The notes: generated by a model not told the origin, from the letters alone. Shown: positions 1 through 12,720, numbered from the stretch's first letter. The stretch is 64,000 nt of DNA from Jacaranda mimosifolia (GCA_018894105.1 CM032123.1:23785744-23849743), one strand, 5' to 3'. Made by a program: numbers and translations.

Positions 1-1422
1 ATTAAATTAATCCAATTAATTTAATTAATTCAACTTGATTTAATAATTAAATCAAGCAAACTTAACTCTTTAAGTTTTCTTTAGTTAACTTAACTCTTTA
101 AGTCAACTTCAATTATTCAGCTATCAATGTGACTCAAATAATAAACTCCTTATTTATTTGCCTAATTTAACTCCTTAAATTAGTTGATCAATTTAACACT
201 TAAATCAATCAAGCCATAATTGATCTTGAAATCTCTCTCTCAAAATCGGTCCCTTAAGAGGGACGTATTTTCTAACACATAGAAATTCTTCTTTCACCAC
301 TTAGAAAGTTCAAGGCTTTTGTGTGTGACCCATTGGGTTCAACCATTCATCGGACATAGGCTCACAACTCCTTGTGACTTTTGAATATCAAATATTCATT
401 CTAGTTTAAAATTCCTGTTAAACTAGTCGACTCGATTCAATCGATCTCTATCAATTGAAGAGTACCTAATCTCCATGGTCGATGTCCAACCTTAAGCCCA
501 TGGAGCCCAACTAATTGGTCGAAATGAATGTCTCTGTATGAACCTTTTAAAGCTCTACACATTCCATGCAAATACGGTCCTTCCGTCTCCTATCTCCATG
601 AAAGAGGCCTAGGGCAAGATATTTGTCGGCTCCCTAATAGCCTCGATTCTATGCTTCTATTCTAAATGTTCAATTCTGATGTATGACCTTATCTTTTGGA
701 AAACTCTTTTCCCAAACTGTCATACCACCTTGCGCAAGGATTTCTGGAATATGATCATTATAGAATGCATAGGAGATGTACTCGCCCTTCACAAAAGCGA
801 GGAGTCGAATTCCATCTTGGATCTCATAAACCTCCATGCCAAGTAGCTCATACCCAATCATACCCCGAATGGCCCGTTGGGTGACCAGGGATAAGTCAAA
901 GCATGAGGATCGAACACAAAGTTACAATGGATCCTCAGGTCAAAGGACTAATTTATATGCACTAGCGTAAGCAAGAGAGCTTGCCACTACCGACTTGCCA
1001 CTACAGCTCCCTAATGGAGTCTCCGGTGGGTTTTCAGTGCCTTGTTCTCTAACAATCACCTACTAACATGCACCCATATCATATACAGTTGCTCATGGAA
1101 CGGAGCAATATCCAACTCTTTGGATTTATGCATCGTTAGTGTAAGCCTGTCCGAATCTTAGATGTCCCGTCTCGTAAGATCCTATGATTTGGAATATTTA
1201 AGATCACGACCGTGTAAGACTTATTCCATGATCACCACCCAGTGAACTGACCAAGTCCCGTAGTTATGTGTGATCTAAGGACTTTATCCAAATGCCAGTG
1301 AAGTAATATAATGCATAAGATGAATGTGGCCATATGTAAGATATCATTCAATCAAGATTGCCTCTTTAGAAAATAGTTTTACAAAGCCAAAATCATTGGC
1401 TTGCCGGGCACTATTTCTAACA
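1..1422 (-). repeat. Copy A 3' LTR (cut by window edge)
   Basis: On the minus strand this starts TGTTAGAAATAGTGCC at 1422 and runs leftward off the window. It matches the first about 1.4 kb of the other LTRs, including the block with the small reading frame (670-861) and the AT-rich zone with repeated TTAACTCTTAA (1-240). There is no polypurine tract at its inner edge, because the internal region joins directly in the middle of RT. Confidence 0.9.
670..861 (-). other. Small protein-like frame inside the LTR (63 codons)
   Basis: A sense-orientation open frame within the A LTR, coding 63 residues and including FVKGEYISYAFYND. The same frame, with recognisable residues, occurs at the equivalent place in other LTRs (5972-6142, 13796 onward, 22874 onward, 30880-31062, 40310-40480, minus strand near 46500 and 57890). 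No function is recognised. It may be a captured host exon fragment or a chance frame. It lies upstream of the LTR TATA box, so the element's own main transcript would contain it only in the 3' LTR. Confidence 0.45.
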
Positions 1423-2099
1423 GACCTTGTGGTTGCTCTATATAGATTTTTTTTTCAATAACTCCATTGAGAAAAGCGGCTTTCACATTCATTTACCATA
1501 TCTCATAGTTATAATATACGACTATGGCAAGTAAAATCCGAATGGACTTGAGCATTGCAACTGGTGAAAAAGTTTCCTCGAAATTGATACTAGGTCTTTT
1601 AGTGTAACCTTTCACCACTAGTCATGCCTTAAAGGTCATTACCTCTCCATCAACTCCTAACTTTTACTTATAGATCCACTTGCAACCAATGGGAACTATT
1701 CCCTTCAGTGGATCTACCAAAGTTCATACTTTGTTTGAGTACATGGAGTCCATTTCGAATCTCATGGCATCAAGCCAATGTCCCAATTCTATGTCTAACA
1801 TAGCTTCTTCATAGGTCTTCGGATCATAATCCGATTGGCCTATTTCATGAAGAATTCAAACCTTTCAGATTGCTTCTTGATCCGATTTGACCTTCTTATA
1901 GGTTGTGTGTGAGGCTCTTGTTGCTCTCTTGTTTCTACCGCTTGTGAGATTCGATTATCATCTTGAGCTTCATCAAGTTCAACAATAAGACCATTTTTAT
2001 CTAATAGAAAATTCTTTTCCAAAATGATGGTGTTTCTCGAAACAAACACCTTTTATTCTGAGGGATCATAAAAGTAATAACCTATAGACTCTCTAGTGT
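1423..2099 (-). pseudogene. pol: Copy A: integrase-RT linker and amino-terminal RT fragment
   Basis: Minus strand. The linker is open at 1840-2049 and shows VSRNTIILEKNFLLD and the basic RRSNRIKKQSERF patch that sits before RT in all copies. Further on, translated RT pieces match the KWIYK and YYDYE(I)WQM blocks of other copies, with stops and frameshifts. The fragment ends abruptly at 1423 in the MEQPQG block, where the LTR begins. The YVDD active site, the thumb and RNase H are therefore absent. Confidence 0.85.
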
Positions 2100-2890
2100 A
2101 TCCCACAAACTTGCACAAGGTGGATCTACTATCCAACTTGTCTTCCACTAAACATCTCACGTAGGCTGAAAAACCTTAAACTTTTTAGATAATGGTAAGA
2201 GGGTGCTTTGCCAAACCATATCTCATGCGGCATCTTTGGCACCAACACTGAGGGTACTAATTTAGTAGCCTTGCCATTGTTTCTAAGGCGTATCCCTAAA
2301 AGGATATAGGCACATCGAAGAAGCTCATCATAGAATATACCATATCCAATGAGGTACGGTTTCTCCTTTCGGCTACTCCATTGTGTTAGGGTATTTCGGA
2401 TATAGTCTATTAAGAGAGAATTTCTCTTCTAGATAACCCAAGAATTCGGTACTTAAGTATTCTCCACCTCGATCCGATCAAAGAGGTTTAATACTAAGTC
2501 CATTTTGCTTTTCCATTTCACTCCTATACTCTTTAAACTTTTCAAAGGTTTTGAACTTGTACCTCATAAGATACATATGTCCGAACCGACTATAATCATC
2601 GGTGACGATGATGAAGTAGGAATAGCCTCCTCTCGCACTAACTCTTAGTGGGCCACAAATGTCCATATAGATCAAATCCAAAGGATTTGTGGTGCGCTCG
2701 GTTTGTCCCACAACAAGAGCTTTGGTCATTTGTTCCTTCAAACAAGATTCACAAGTAGAAAGGTCCTCAATGCTACTAACCATTAGTGCTTTGAAAGCTT
2801 CTAACTTGTTCATCCTATTTTTAAAAATATGCCCAAGTCATTCATGCCAAAGACTGGCATCTTCTTGGTTATCTAATTTTCTTACTCTAT
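2100..2890 (-). pseudogene. pol: Copy A: integrase remnant
   Basis: Minus strand. The longest open piece (2478-2813, 111 codons) covers the CESCLK part of the amino-terminal zinc-binding region and the first part of the DDE core, with the first aspartate in IYMDICGPL. The frame stops at SIKPL, just before the second catalytic aspartate. The downstream core and carboxy-terminal parts (2100-2477) survive only in shifted frames. Compared with copy E (37091-37798) it is non-functional. Confidence 0.85.
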
Positions 2891-3300
2891 TGAATGCACA
2901 TTAGTGATCGTTGAGAATCCAAAAATGTATAATCCTTTGTTAAGTGTACCATGAGCAACTAAAGAACCCATTCTTTAATGCCTTCAATCTCCCATCTGAT
3001 TTAGAAGAATCAAATCCATCATTATCCAAATTGGGAATTGAAATATTATTCCCAACAATATATGGTACATAATAACAAGGGTTCAATACAAGTATGGAGT
3101 TCCCTAAGTTTAACTTATTATACGCCTTCGCCTTTGGCCGTAACTCTTGCTCCTTAGCCAAGGCGGCAGATCATATCCCCATCACTAAGTCTTATTTTTC
3201 TTTCTATTCTTTGTAACAAGTTACAAAGATGAGAACCATATGCGATATTATGTATCCATAAGGAACAACTTTTCCTTAAATGCACTTCAATAAAGTACAT
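2891..3300 (-). pseudogene. pol: Copy A: aspartic protease remnant
   Basis: Minus strand. The protease follows the gag zinc knuckle in the same order as other copies. The active-site stretch reads IHNIAYGSH where the family has VFDTACGSH, so the catalytic aspartate is Asn. The carboxy-terminal half is open at 2940-3161 (YYVPYIVGNNISIPNLDNDG). Inactive by residue loss and by frame breaks. Confidence 0.8.
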
Positions 3301-4049
3301 ACCTTTCTCAAGGATTGCAAGGTATCCATTGCAATATCGCTTCCAATGGCCTATCTCGCTAAAGTAGAAACAAGTAATATCAACTATATCCTCTATAATC
3401 TTCTTGACTCCTCCGAATGCCTTTAATGGTTGCCTTCCCCTTAGCGGAAGAACTTTTCTTTCTTTTACCTCTATTTCTAGCACCCTTAGGGCCCATAGAC
3501 TTGGAGGAGGAAACAAGTATTAATGGTATGCCCTTGCCATGGAAACCTCCGTCTAGATCAACATTTTGATCAATAAAACTCAACAAGGATGTGATGATCA
3601 AATCCTCATAGAGATCATTGTCCATCACTACATCCAAGTTGAAAAGCTTTTCCAAGCCTAATCATCTTTACACCATAGTTGATGACACATGACTTCGCAT
3701 CCATCCTAGCTTGAAAAATCTCCTTTGACAATATGAATTTCTCATACCTTGTTTGCTTTACAACTCTTGTAAACTTGAACCAAGGGACTTCATGTGTCCT
3801 TGAGATTTTTGAAGTATGTGGATGCCAACAATGAGACTATAGGATATGACGATCCTTAACCCAATTCATGAACATTTCACGTATCTTTTGATCTACTTTA
3901 ATCTCCATGGGATTAGGGGCATCTTGATAGAGGACATATATCCGTTTCAAGGAATCTAGAATGATTTTTTAGGTTAGGTCAATCATGGAAGTTTGGCCTG
4001 GTTGGTTTATTAGTTTCCAAGAAATAACATTGAGTGGATTTTTAGCCAT
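3301..4049 (-). pseudogene. gag: Copy A: gag remnant
   Basis: Minus strand, with a start codon at 4049-4047 (MAKN) in the position of the intact gag start of copy E. The amino-terminal part is broken by a stop after about 25 codons. Open pieces lie at 3380-3655 (VVMDNDLYEDLI and the basic GKRKKSSSAKG tract) and 3154-3516 (zinc knuckle). The knuckle at 3331-3372 reads CFYFSEIGHWKRYC: the second cysteine of CCHC is Phe. Gag should form the particle shell and bind RNA; this one cannot be full-length. Confidence 0.82.
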
Positions 4050-5395
4050 TCTTGAGATTTCACAAATCCTGAAGGTCGAAAAAAGAGAATATAAGCATGT
4101 GATTGAATATTGATATTGAAAACATGCTCATGGTCTTTCAAACATGTTTTTCTCCCACTATTTTATCAAATCCTTCACCCCTTAGAAGAATTCAGAAAAT
4201 CTCATTTCCTAGTGAGAATCAAGATCCTAAGGACTTGTAAGTGCACCATGCTTCGAATGCCATCCACAAACAATCGAAAGGTGAGCAAACACTTGCTAAT
4301 TGCATCTCATACAACTCTTGATATATTTTGCCTCACTTTCATGCAACCCTTCGAGTGCCATCTACAAACATATATTTTGCTTCGAGTACATCTACGTTAC
4401 TAAGTGTTAAGTTGAACCTACCAATCATACTTTGATTCGAGATAGCTCTACAACATCCCATGACTCGTGTGCTAATGCAATGAGGTTCTCAAATCAAAGG
4501 TGCATCGTATGCTAAGTATATGCTCATTGCTTTCCTCCTAAGTATGAAACCCACTTCGAGTGCCATCACACAAATTCGGTAGCATCGTCATGGTGTATAC
4601 TATTGGTAGAAGGCATAGATAAATTAAAACCTCTTTTTAATTCATATCCATTTGACTTAATATTTGAAAGCACTTAGATATTCTAAGTGGAGGGTTTTTG
4701 CTTTCGAAGATCTCATCATTTTATCTTCTTATTTAGGTTTTCTGTATCCTAACCATACATCTTATACATCAATGCAATATGGAAAGCATAAATAAGTAAA
4801 TACACCTAGCATGCTCCTAGGGTGGGATGACTATGAGCCTAACTAAGTGGTGCACTTAAAGTCACATATGCATCACCTAGTTGATTTTAATTGGTTTGAT
4901 TAAAACTAGCTATTATATAAGTGTATCCCATACATTCATGGGTCTTCAAAAGTCTCCATGCCTCCAATGGTCTTCTTTGCTCCTTGCAACAATAACACGA
5001 GAAAGAAATCCCCACTCCTAGTGATTCTATTCTCATAACATTTACAAGGTAGAAATTAAGAGACATGTCAGCCATAATTCAATACAACCTATTTCAACAA
5101 CTTGAAATAAATAAAATCAATATTAAAAACTCATGATCATCCCCATTCATTCATCATTCATTTAGCAATTAAATGAATAATAAATAAATCAAGAATTGAC
5201 ATTCAATTATAATAATTAAATGCTTATCTCATGAAAAAATAATTGGTCAAGCAAAAATAAGGCTAACATTTATGCATCTCAATTTTGCACTAATTAACTT
5301 TAACAAGATTTTAAAAGAAATAAAAATGTCAAACCTAATTTTGAGAACTTTCACAACACTTGTGCACCTATCTAGCATGATTTGAATCAATTTTT
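4050..5395 (-). other. Copy A leader, gag-proximal part
   Basis: Untranslated region between primer site and gag, minus strand. It matches the gag-proximal two thirds of the leaders of B, C and E, including blocks at 4440-4600 with the repeated leader motif in diverged form. It breaks at 5395, where copy B starts, and continues at 16294. No reading frame here looks real. Confidence 0.8.
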
Positions 5396-7536
5396 TGTTG
5401 GAATAGTGCCCCGCAAGCCAATTAGATTGGCCTTGTAAACTATTTTCTTGTAAGACAATTTTGATTGAATGATATTCATTAAATGGCCACCTTCATCTTA
5501 GGCTATTTATTCACTTCACTAGAATTTAGATGAAGCCCTAAATCACATAAGACTACGGGACTTGATCACACATTGGATGGTGATCATGGAATAAGTTTTA
5601 TATGGTTGTGATCTTATATCTTCCAAGTCATAGGATCTTATGAGTTAGGGCATCTAAGATCTAGATAGACTTGCCCTGTCGATGCATAAATCCAAGAGTT
5701 GGATATTGCTTCGTTCCATGACCAAACCCATATGAGATATAGATGCATATTAGTGGGTGTTTGTTAGAGAACAAGACACTGAAGGCTCACTTGGAGATCC
5801 ACTAGATAGCTGAAGTGGAGAGCCAGTAGTGGCAAGTTCTCCAGCATAAGCATATTATTAGTGCTTTGACCTGAGGGCCCATGGTAACCTTGTGTCTAGT
5901 CCTTATGGTTTGACTCTTCCTTGGTGACTTAGCCCGCCACTCGGGTTGAGATTGCGCATAAGCTACTAGACATGGAGGTTTATGAGATCTAAAATAGAAT
6001 CTAACTTCTCGCTCTTATGAAGGGTGAGTGTATCTCCTGTGTGTTCTATAATGATCGATTCCAAGAAATCCATGCGCAAGGTGATGTGAAAATTTGGAAA
6101 GGTGTTTCCAAAGATGAGATCACTAAGGGAATCAAACATTGAGAATAGAAGCATAGCATCAAAGCTACTAGGGAGCCGACCAATATCTTTCCCTAGGCCT
6201 CTTTCATGGAGATAGGAGACGGAAGGACCATTTTGCATGTTACGCGTAACGCTAGAATAGTTCTCCAAGAGCATTCATTTTAGCAAATTAGTTGGGCTCC
6301 ATGGGCGTGAGGTTGGATATCAACCATAGATATTGGGTACTCTTCAACTAATGATATTAATTGAATTGAGTTACTTAGTTTAAACGAGTTTAAACTATGT
6401 GAATATTTGATATTCCATAAGTCACAAGGAGTTGTGAGCCCATGTCCAACGAATGGTAGAACCTAGTGGGTCACACATAAAAGTCAATTGGATGATTGAT
6501 TTTGAAGGAGGTGAAAATTGGAGTCATTTTTTTTCAATTTAAGAGTTAAATTAAGATCAATTAATTAAGAGTTAATTAATTGATGCCACATGACTATCAA
6601 TTGGTCAAATTAATTTTTACTAGCTTAAAGAATTAAGTACTTTGACTTAAGAGTTAAGTCAAAGGATTCTTAATTAAATTAAAGTGTTTAATTTAATTAA
6701 ATTAGAGAGTTTATTTTGGAGAGTATTATTAAATGAAGGGTTCATTTAATATGGAATTATAATCATTCGGAAGATATTTCATTAGATTAAATGTAAATTT
6801 CGAATGACATTCAAATTCACATTATCACTAATTGTTAGTGGCCACCTTGGCATGGAGATATGGCATGCCCTCCTGGAAGATGGTGTCTGATCACACACTA
6901 TTCTCCTCCTATATATAGATATAGGAGGGGACAGCCACAAGGTGATCATTGTGCAAGACGTGCATTATTCTCCCAACAACAAACTTGGTAATGGGCATCT
7001 AATATTTAGATTCTCCACAAATGTTTCCAAGCTCCCTCATCCTCCCCATTCACAATTGGTCTTCTTTCCTCCATTTCTCTACAATTATCTTCAACCATTT
7101 TCATAGAGAAAAGGGTCACTCAATTTGGTGTTTGGACTACTCGTTAGAGGAAATACGTTTGGGTTGCTATTGCTTTTGTTGAAGTCATTTATGGCAATCG
7201 CTTGCACTGAGTTCTAGGAAGACTTATTTTGTTCTGATTGAGCTAAAAATTTTTCTGCAACATCTTCAAGGTGTTGAGAGTATACAATAAACTTTTTGGC
7301 ACAAAAGAAGGAGTATAACTTGGGGAAATCGATTGGTGTTTCTGTTGCGCTAGTGAGGGGGGAGCTTCAAGAGTTGAAGGATGTTTTTTCTTGTTCCTTG
7401 ATTTTCAATTTTATCAAGGTATTTCCCTATCTAAATCTGAATCCCATGTATTTCTAGATCCTTTTGGATGTGTGTGGGCTAGTTTTATTCCATTTTTGTG
7501 AAAAATATTTGGATCCTAGTGCCACACATACTTTCA
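5396..7536 (+). repeat. Copy B 5' LTR
   Basis: Starts TGTTGGAATAGTGCC and ends CTTTCA just before the primer site, 2141 bp. It holds the sense small-frame block (5972-6142, with two internal stops), an AT-rich zone with TTAAGAGTTAA-type motifs (6540-6720), and a TATA box inside an inverted repeat (6905-6928). An LTR this long is large for copia elements. Confidence 0.92.
6905..6928 (+). promoter_or_regulatory. TATA box in inverted repeat, copy B 5' LTR
   Basis: TATATATAG lies between CCTCCTATA (6905-6913) and TATAGGAGG (6920-6928), a 9-bp inverted repeat. It sits about 600 bp before the LTR end and is at the same place in every LTR that retains the region (14791, 23902, 31912, 41321, minus strand 45478, 57112 and 59042). 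It is the likely core promoter for element transcription; inferred, not measured. Confidence 0.7.
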
Positions 7537-9435
7537 AGTAGTATTAGAGCCTTATTCATGCATGGAGTTGGATTTTGCTTGGATGATTGGTTCTTGTGAA
7601 GATTTGATAAACATCACCATGTACTTGATCCATATGATGGGTCGTAGTGTATAGATGATCTTGTTTGTGGCTTCTTGATTAATGGGATAAATCATGCAAT
7701 TATGTGCTTTAAATGTTAAATCATGTGATGGGTATATTTTAATTCATTTTTGCTAAAGTATAACTTTGATTTGGCATTGGTAGGTGTTGTATGTTGTTAT
7801 AACATGTTGTGAATGGCCTTAAGTTTTATTTATCTTTTTTGGTTGCAATAAGATTGTAGAAAATTGGAGATTCTTTGAAGAATTTGATTCTTGCTTAAAC
7901 TTGTTTTTTCAAGCAATATTGAGCACTTGATATTTTCTGTTTTAAAAGGTGGTTTAATTTGAAATTTTCATCCATGTTGTGTATTTTGATGTTTAGAAGT
8001 TCTAAAAATCTTGGCGCACAAAAGTTGAGCCAAAAATGGCTTGACTTGTTCATGACTCAAAACTATGGGAGCTGCCGGTAGTTGGCAGCACACAACAGGG
8101 CAGTGGCTGAGAGCTGCTGCCCAGCCATGTGCAAGCCTTAGCCAGCAGCACTCGATTGGGTTTTGGGATGAGTTTTGAGCTTTTCTTTTGGTTCCTTTAG
8201 TGACCAAACCTATTTTGAAACACACACAATGGATGCACAAGTGCTGTGCATGGTCTCGAAAATGTATTGGACACTTTTGATTTCTTTTAAAACTTGTTAA
8301 AGTTGATTTCCAAATGTGCCAAAAATATAATGCATAAATGTTATGCTTATTTTGCATGACCAATTATTTGTTAATATGATTAGCATTTAATTGATGGAGT
8401 TGAATCTAAATTCTTGATTTATTTATTATTCATTTAAGTGTTGAATGAATGATGAATGAATGGGGATGATAATGAGCCTTTAATATTGGTTTATTTGTTT
8501 CAAGTTGTTGGAAAGGGTTGTATTAAATTGGGGCTCGCATGCCTCTTAATTTCTATCTTGTAAATGTTATCAGAGTAGAATCACTAGGAGTGAGGATTTC
8601 TTTCTCATGTAAATGTTACAAAGAGAAAAAAAGACCATTGGAGGCATGAAGACCCATGAAGGTATGGGATACAGTCATGTAATAGCTAGATTTAATCAAC
8701 CTACTTAAAATTAACTAAGTGGTGCACCTGTAGCTCTAAGTGCATCACTTGGTTAGGCTCATGGTCATCCTTCCTTAGGAGCATGCTAGGCGCATTTTCT
8801 TATTTGTGCTTTCCATATCCTATTGATATATGAGATGCATGATTAGGATATAGGGAACCTAAATAAGAAGATAAAATGATGAGATATTTGCAAGTAGAAA
8901 CCCTCAACTTAGAATATCTAAGTGCTTTCGAATATTAAGTCAAAATGGATACAAATTAAAAGAGTTTTAATTAATCTATGCCTTTTATCAATAGTATATG
9001 GCATGATGATGCTACCATTATTTGTGTCATGTCTCACGAATTGTGGATCACACTTATAGTGGAAAGTTGTGACCATATATACTTAGCATGAGATGCACCT
9101 CTAATTTGAGAATGCCCATGCATTGGCACACGAGTCATAAGATGTTATAGGCCCATCTCGAGTTGAAGTTTGATTGGTAGGTTCAACTTAACACATAGTA
9201 ATGTGGATGTCTCACGAGTCATGGGTCTACATGAAAAATTAGGCAAAATATATCAAGAGTTATATGAGATGCAATTAGCAAAAGTTGCTTACCTTTGGAT
9301 TGTTTGTCGATGTCTCACGAGTCGTGGGTTGAAAAAACATTATTTAAAGACCATGAACTTGTTTTCAATATCAATATTCAATCACATGCTTATATTTTCT
9401 TTTTCGCCTTTAAGGATTTGTGAAATCTAAAAAAA
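7537..9435 (+). other. Copy B leader (about 1.9 kb)
   Basis: Untranslated stretch from the LTR end to gag. At 8071-8144 it holds a GC-rich island with two hairpins: GCTGCC/GGCAGC, then TGGCTGAG (8104-8111) pairing CTTAGCCA (8137-8144) with one G-U pair. Four copies of a motif like GATGTCTCACGAGTCATGGG lie at 9029, 9122, 9206 and 9309. An antisense frame of 131 codons (7968-8363) covers the island; it is open mainly because the island is less AT-rich, and I do not call it a gene. Confidence 0.8.
7539..7551 (+). promoter_or_regulatory. Primer binding site, copy B
   Basis: TAGTATTAGAGCC, two bases after the LTR end. It is a mutated form of TGGTATCAGAGCC, which pairs with the 3' end of plant initiator-methionine tRNA and primes minus-strand DNA synthesis. 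Confidence 0.85.
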
Positions 9436-10200
9436 ATGGTTAATAAACTACTAAACGTTATTTTGGAAACCAATAAAACCAACTGGGCCTAACTTCCACA
9501 ATTCACTTAACCTCAAAAATGTTCTAGATTTCTAGAAGTGGATATATGTCTTATATCAAGGTGCTCCTAATCCTAAGGGGATTATTGTAGATCAAGAGAT
9601 ACGTGAAAAGTTCACGAATTAGGTCTAGGATCGTTCTATCCCTTAGTCTCATGATGGCATCTACAAAACTTTAAAAAGTCTCAAGGTTATATGAATAGTA
9701 CATTAGTTAAAGTTTATAGGAGTTGTAAAGCAAACGAAGTATGAGAAGTTCATATTGTCAAAGGACATTTTTCAAGTTAGGATAGATGTGAAGTCATGTG
9801 TCATTGACTACAGTCTAAAGATGATTAAGCTTGGAAAAGCTTTTCCACTTGGACGTAGACATGGACATTGATCTCTATGAGGATTTGATCCCCACATCCT
9901 CATCGAGTGTTTTTGATCTAAGTGTTGATCTAAAAATGAGACTACCATAACAAGGGCAAACCTTTGACACTTGTTTCCTTCTCCAAGTCTATGGGCCCTG
10001 GGGGTGCTAAAAAGGGAGGTAAAAGGAAGAAAAGTTCTTACTCCTAAGGAAACCAACTATTAAAGGCATCTGATGAAGTCAACAAGATTATAGAGGAAAT
10101 AGTCGATATTACTTGTTTTTACTTTGGTGAGATAGACCATTGGAAGCGGTATTGCAAGGAATACCTTGCAACTCTCAATAAATGTATGTACTTTATGGAA
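9436..10200 (+). pseudogene. gag: Copy B: gag remnant
   Basis: ATG at 9436 in the conserved place, but stops follow within about 20 codons and the amino-terminal two thirds lie in several frames. It shares its diverged amino-terminal text with copy A, so A and B are one subfamily. The zinc knuckle at 10114-10155 reads CFYFGEIDHWKRYC, again lacking the second cysteine. A basic GGKRKKSS tract precedes it. Confidence 0.8.
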
Positions 10201-10620
10201 GTGCATTTAAGGATAAATTCTTCCTCATGGATATATGATATCGCATGTGGTTCTTATCTTTGTAGTTGTTACAAAGAATAGAGAAGAATAAATCTAAGTG
10301 ATGTGAATATGATCCAACGACTTGGCTAAGAAGCAAGAGTTGTGACCAAAGCCAAAGGCGTATAGTAAGTTAGACTTAGGGAATTTAATACTTGTATTAG
10401 ACCTTTGTTATAATGTACCATATATTGCTGAGAACATTATTTCAATTCCCATTTTGGATAGCAAAGGATTTTATCCTTCTATATCAAATGGAAAATTGAA
10501 GGCATTAAAGAATAGGTTCTTTAGTTGCTTATGGTACACTTGACAAAGGATTGTACACATTGGATTCTCAACTATCACTAGTGCACTTTCAACAAAGTAA
10601 GAAAGTTAGATAACCATGAA
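10201..10620 (+). pseudogene. pol: Copy B: aspartic protease remnant
   Basis: Active-site text WIYDIACGSYLC near 10230: the aspartate is kept, but the next residue is Ile where the family has Thr. It is followed by frame breaks and by recognisable YNVPYIAENIISIPILD and LKALKN pieces in separate frames. Would have cut Gag-Pol; not functional. Confidence 0.78.
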
Positions 10621-11330
10621 AATGCAATTCTTTGGCCTGCAAGACTTGGGCATATCTGTAAAAGTAAGATGACTAAGTTAGAAGCTCTCAAAGCACTAAA
10701 AGTCAGTGCCATTGAGGATCTTCTTACTTGTGAATCCTGTTTAAAAGGAAAAATGCCAAGGCTTTTTTTGTAGGACAATCGAAGCACTCCATAAGTCCTT
10801 TGGATTTGATCTATGCAGATATTAGTAGCCCACTAAGAGTTAGGGCGAGAGGAGGCTATTCTTACTTCATCACCTTCACCTATTATTATAATCAGTTTGG
10901 ACATATGTATCTTATGAAGTGCAAGTCCGAAACCTTTGAAAAGTTTAAAGAGTATAGAAATGAAGTGGAAAAGCAATTGACACTTAGTATTAAAGCTCTT
11001 CAATTGGATCAAATGGGAGAATACTTAAGTACCAAGTTGTTGAATTATCTAAAGGAGAATGAGATTTTCTCTCAATGGACTCTACCCGGCACACCCCAAC
11101 ACAATGGAATAGGAAATCGTACCTTGTTGGACATGTTATGTTCCATGATGAGCTTTTTCGATGTGCCTGTATCCTTTTGCTGGTACGCCTTAGAAACAAT
11201 GGCGAAGTTACTAAATGTAGTACCTTCAAAGTTGGTGCCAAAGACGCCGCATGAGATGTAGTATGGCAAAGTATCCTTTTACCACTACCTAAGGGTTTGG
11301 GGGTTTCTTGCTTATGTGAGACAGACAGTG
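10621..11330 (+). pseudogene. pol: Copy B: integrase remnant with open core
   Basis: The zinc-binding part (10640-10760) is broken. An open run of 153 codons (10800-11261) covers the DDE core: first aspartate in YADISSPL, second in LQLDQMGEYL. The region of the catalytic glutamate has lost residues (HNGIGNRT where copy E has HHGVVERRNRT), so the third active-site residue is gone. The end of the domain is frameshifted. Confidence 0.85.
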
Positions 11331-12720
11331 GGAGACAAGTTGGATAGTAGATCTATCTTATGCAAGTTTTTAGGATACCCAAGAGAGTCTTTGGGTTATT
11401 TCTTTCATCATCGCTTGGGGCATATGGTGTTTGTTTCAAGAAACACCACCTTTTTGGAAAAGAATTTTCTATTAGATAGAAATGACGTTGTTTTTAAACT
11501 TGCTGAAGTTCAAGATGATCATCAAATTCCGCAAGTGGTAGAAACAAATAAATATCAAAGAGCCCTACACACAATCTCTAAGAAGGTCGGATTAGATCAA
11601 GAAGAAACCCGAAATGTTCGGATTCCTTCATGAGACAGGCTAATTGGATAGTGATCGGAAGACCTATGAGGAAACTATGTCAGACATAGATTCAGGATGT
11701 TAGCTTAACACAACGAGATCCAAAATGGACTCTATGTACTCCAACAAAGTATGGACTTTGGTAAATCCACCAAAGGGAATAGTTCTCATTGGTTGCAAGT
11801 GGATCTATAAGCGAAAGCTAGGAGTCAATGGAAAGATAGTGACCTTTAAGGCGCGATTAGTGGCAAAAGGTTACACTCAAAGACCCGGTATCAATTTTGT
11901 GAAAACCTTTTCAACAGTCACACTACCTAAGTCCATTTGAATTCTACTTACCATAAACGCATATTATGACTATGAAAAATGGCAAATGGATGTGAAAACC
12001 GCTTTCCTCAATGAAGACATTGAACAAGAAATCTATATAGTGCAATTACAAGGTTTTACATCAGAGGGGAATGAGCAAAAGGTTTGCAAAATCCAGAGAT
12101 CTATTTGGGGACTCAAACAGGCATCCCGAATTTGAAACATATATTTTGATTAGAAAGTCAAATTATTTGGCTTTGTCAAAAAGGTGTATAAACCTTATGT
12201 GTACAAAAGCTAGTGGGAGTAGTATACAGTTTATTGTGCTTTATGTTGATGACATCCTTCTCATTAGGAATGAGGTAGGAATGTTAGAATGTACTAAAGT
12301 GTGGTTATCTATACAATTCTCTATGAAGGATTTGGGATAAGCATCCTAGAAATACATATCTATAGAGATAGATCGAGGAGAATGCTAGGTCTTTCCCAAA
12401 CCCAGTATATTGATAAAATACTAAAGAGGCTTACTATGGAAGAATCCATTTGGGGATTCCTTCCCATGGGACATGGCATTCGTCTCTCCAAGTCTATGGC
12501 CCCCAAAGACTGAAGATGAGAGATAGAGGGTGTCCCACATACCTTACGCATCTGCCATAGAAAGCATAATGTTTGTAGTTCAATGTACAAGACTGAATGT
12601 CGCACATGCTTTAAGTGTTACGAGTCGTTTCCAATCTGATCGCAGTAAGAGTCACTAGACATCCGCAAAAGTAATCCTTAAGTAATTGAGAAGGGCTAAG
12701 GACATATTTTTGGTATACGG
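11331..12720 (+). pseudogene. pol: Copy B: linker and reverse transcriptase remnant
   Basis: Linker open at 11316-11633 (GHMVFVSRNTTFLEKNF). RT starts near 11725 (MDSMYSNKVWTLV, IYKRKLGV, ARLVAKGYTQ). The palm keeps WQMDVKTAFLN and LYVDDILLI (12071-12340), so both aspartate motifs are readable, but in different frames separated by stops. The later SQTQYIDKILKR block is at 12301-12513. Confidence 0.87.

Noticed and set aside
696..884. 62-codon plus-strand frame in the A LTR, similar to frames at 57775-58047
   Set aside because: Antisense to the LTR and overlapping the sense small frame; its similarity between copies is expected from LTR homology.
7968..8363. 131-codon minus-strand frame in the B leader as a gene
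   Set aside because: No recognisable domain, antisense to the element, and open mainly where the leader is GC-rich; kept only as a low-interest observation.
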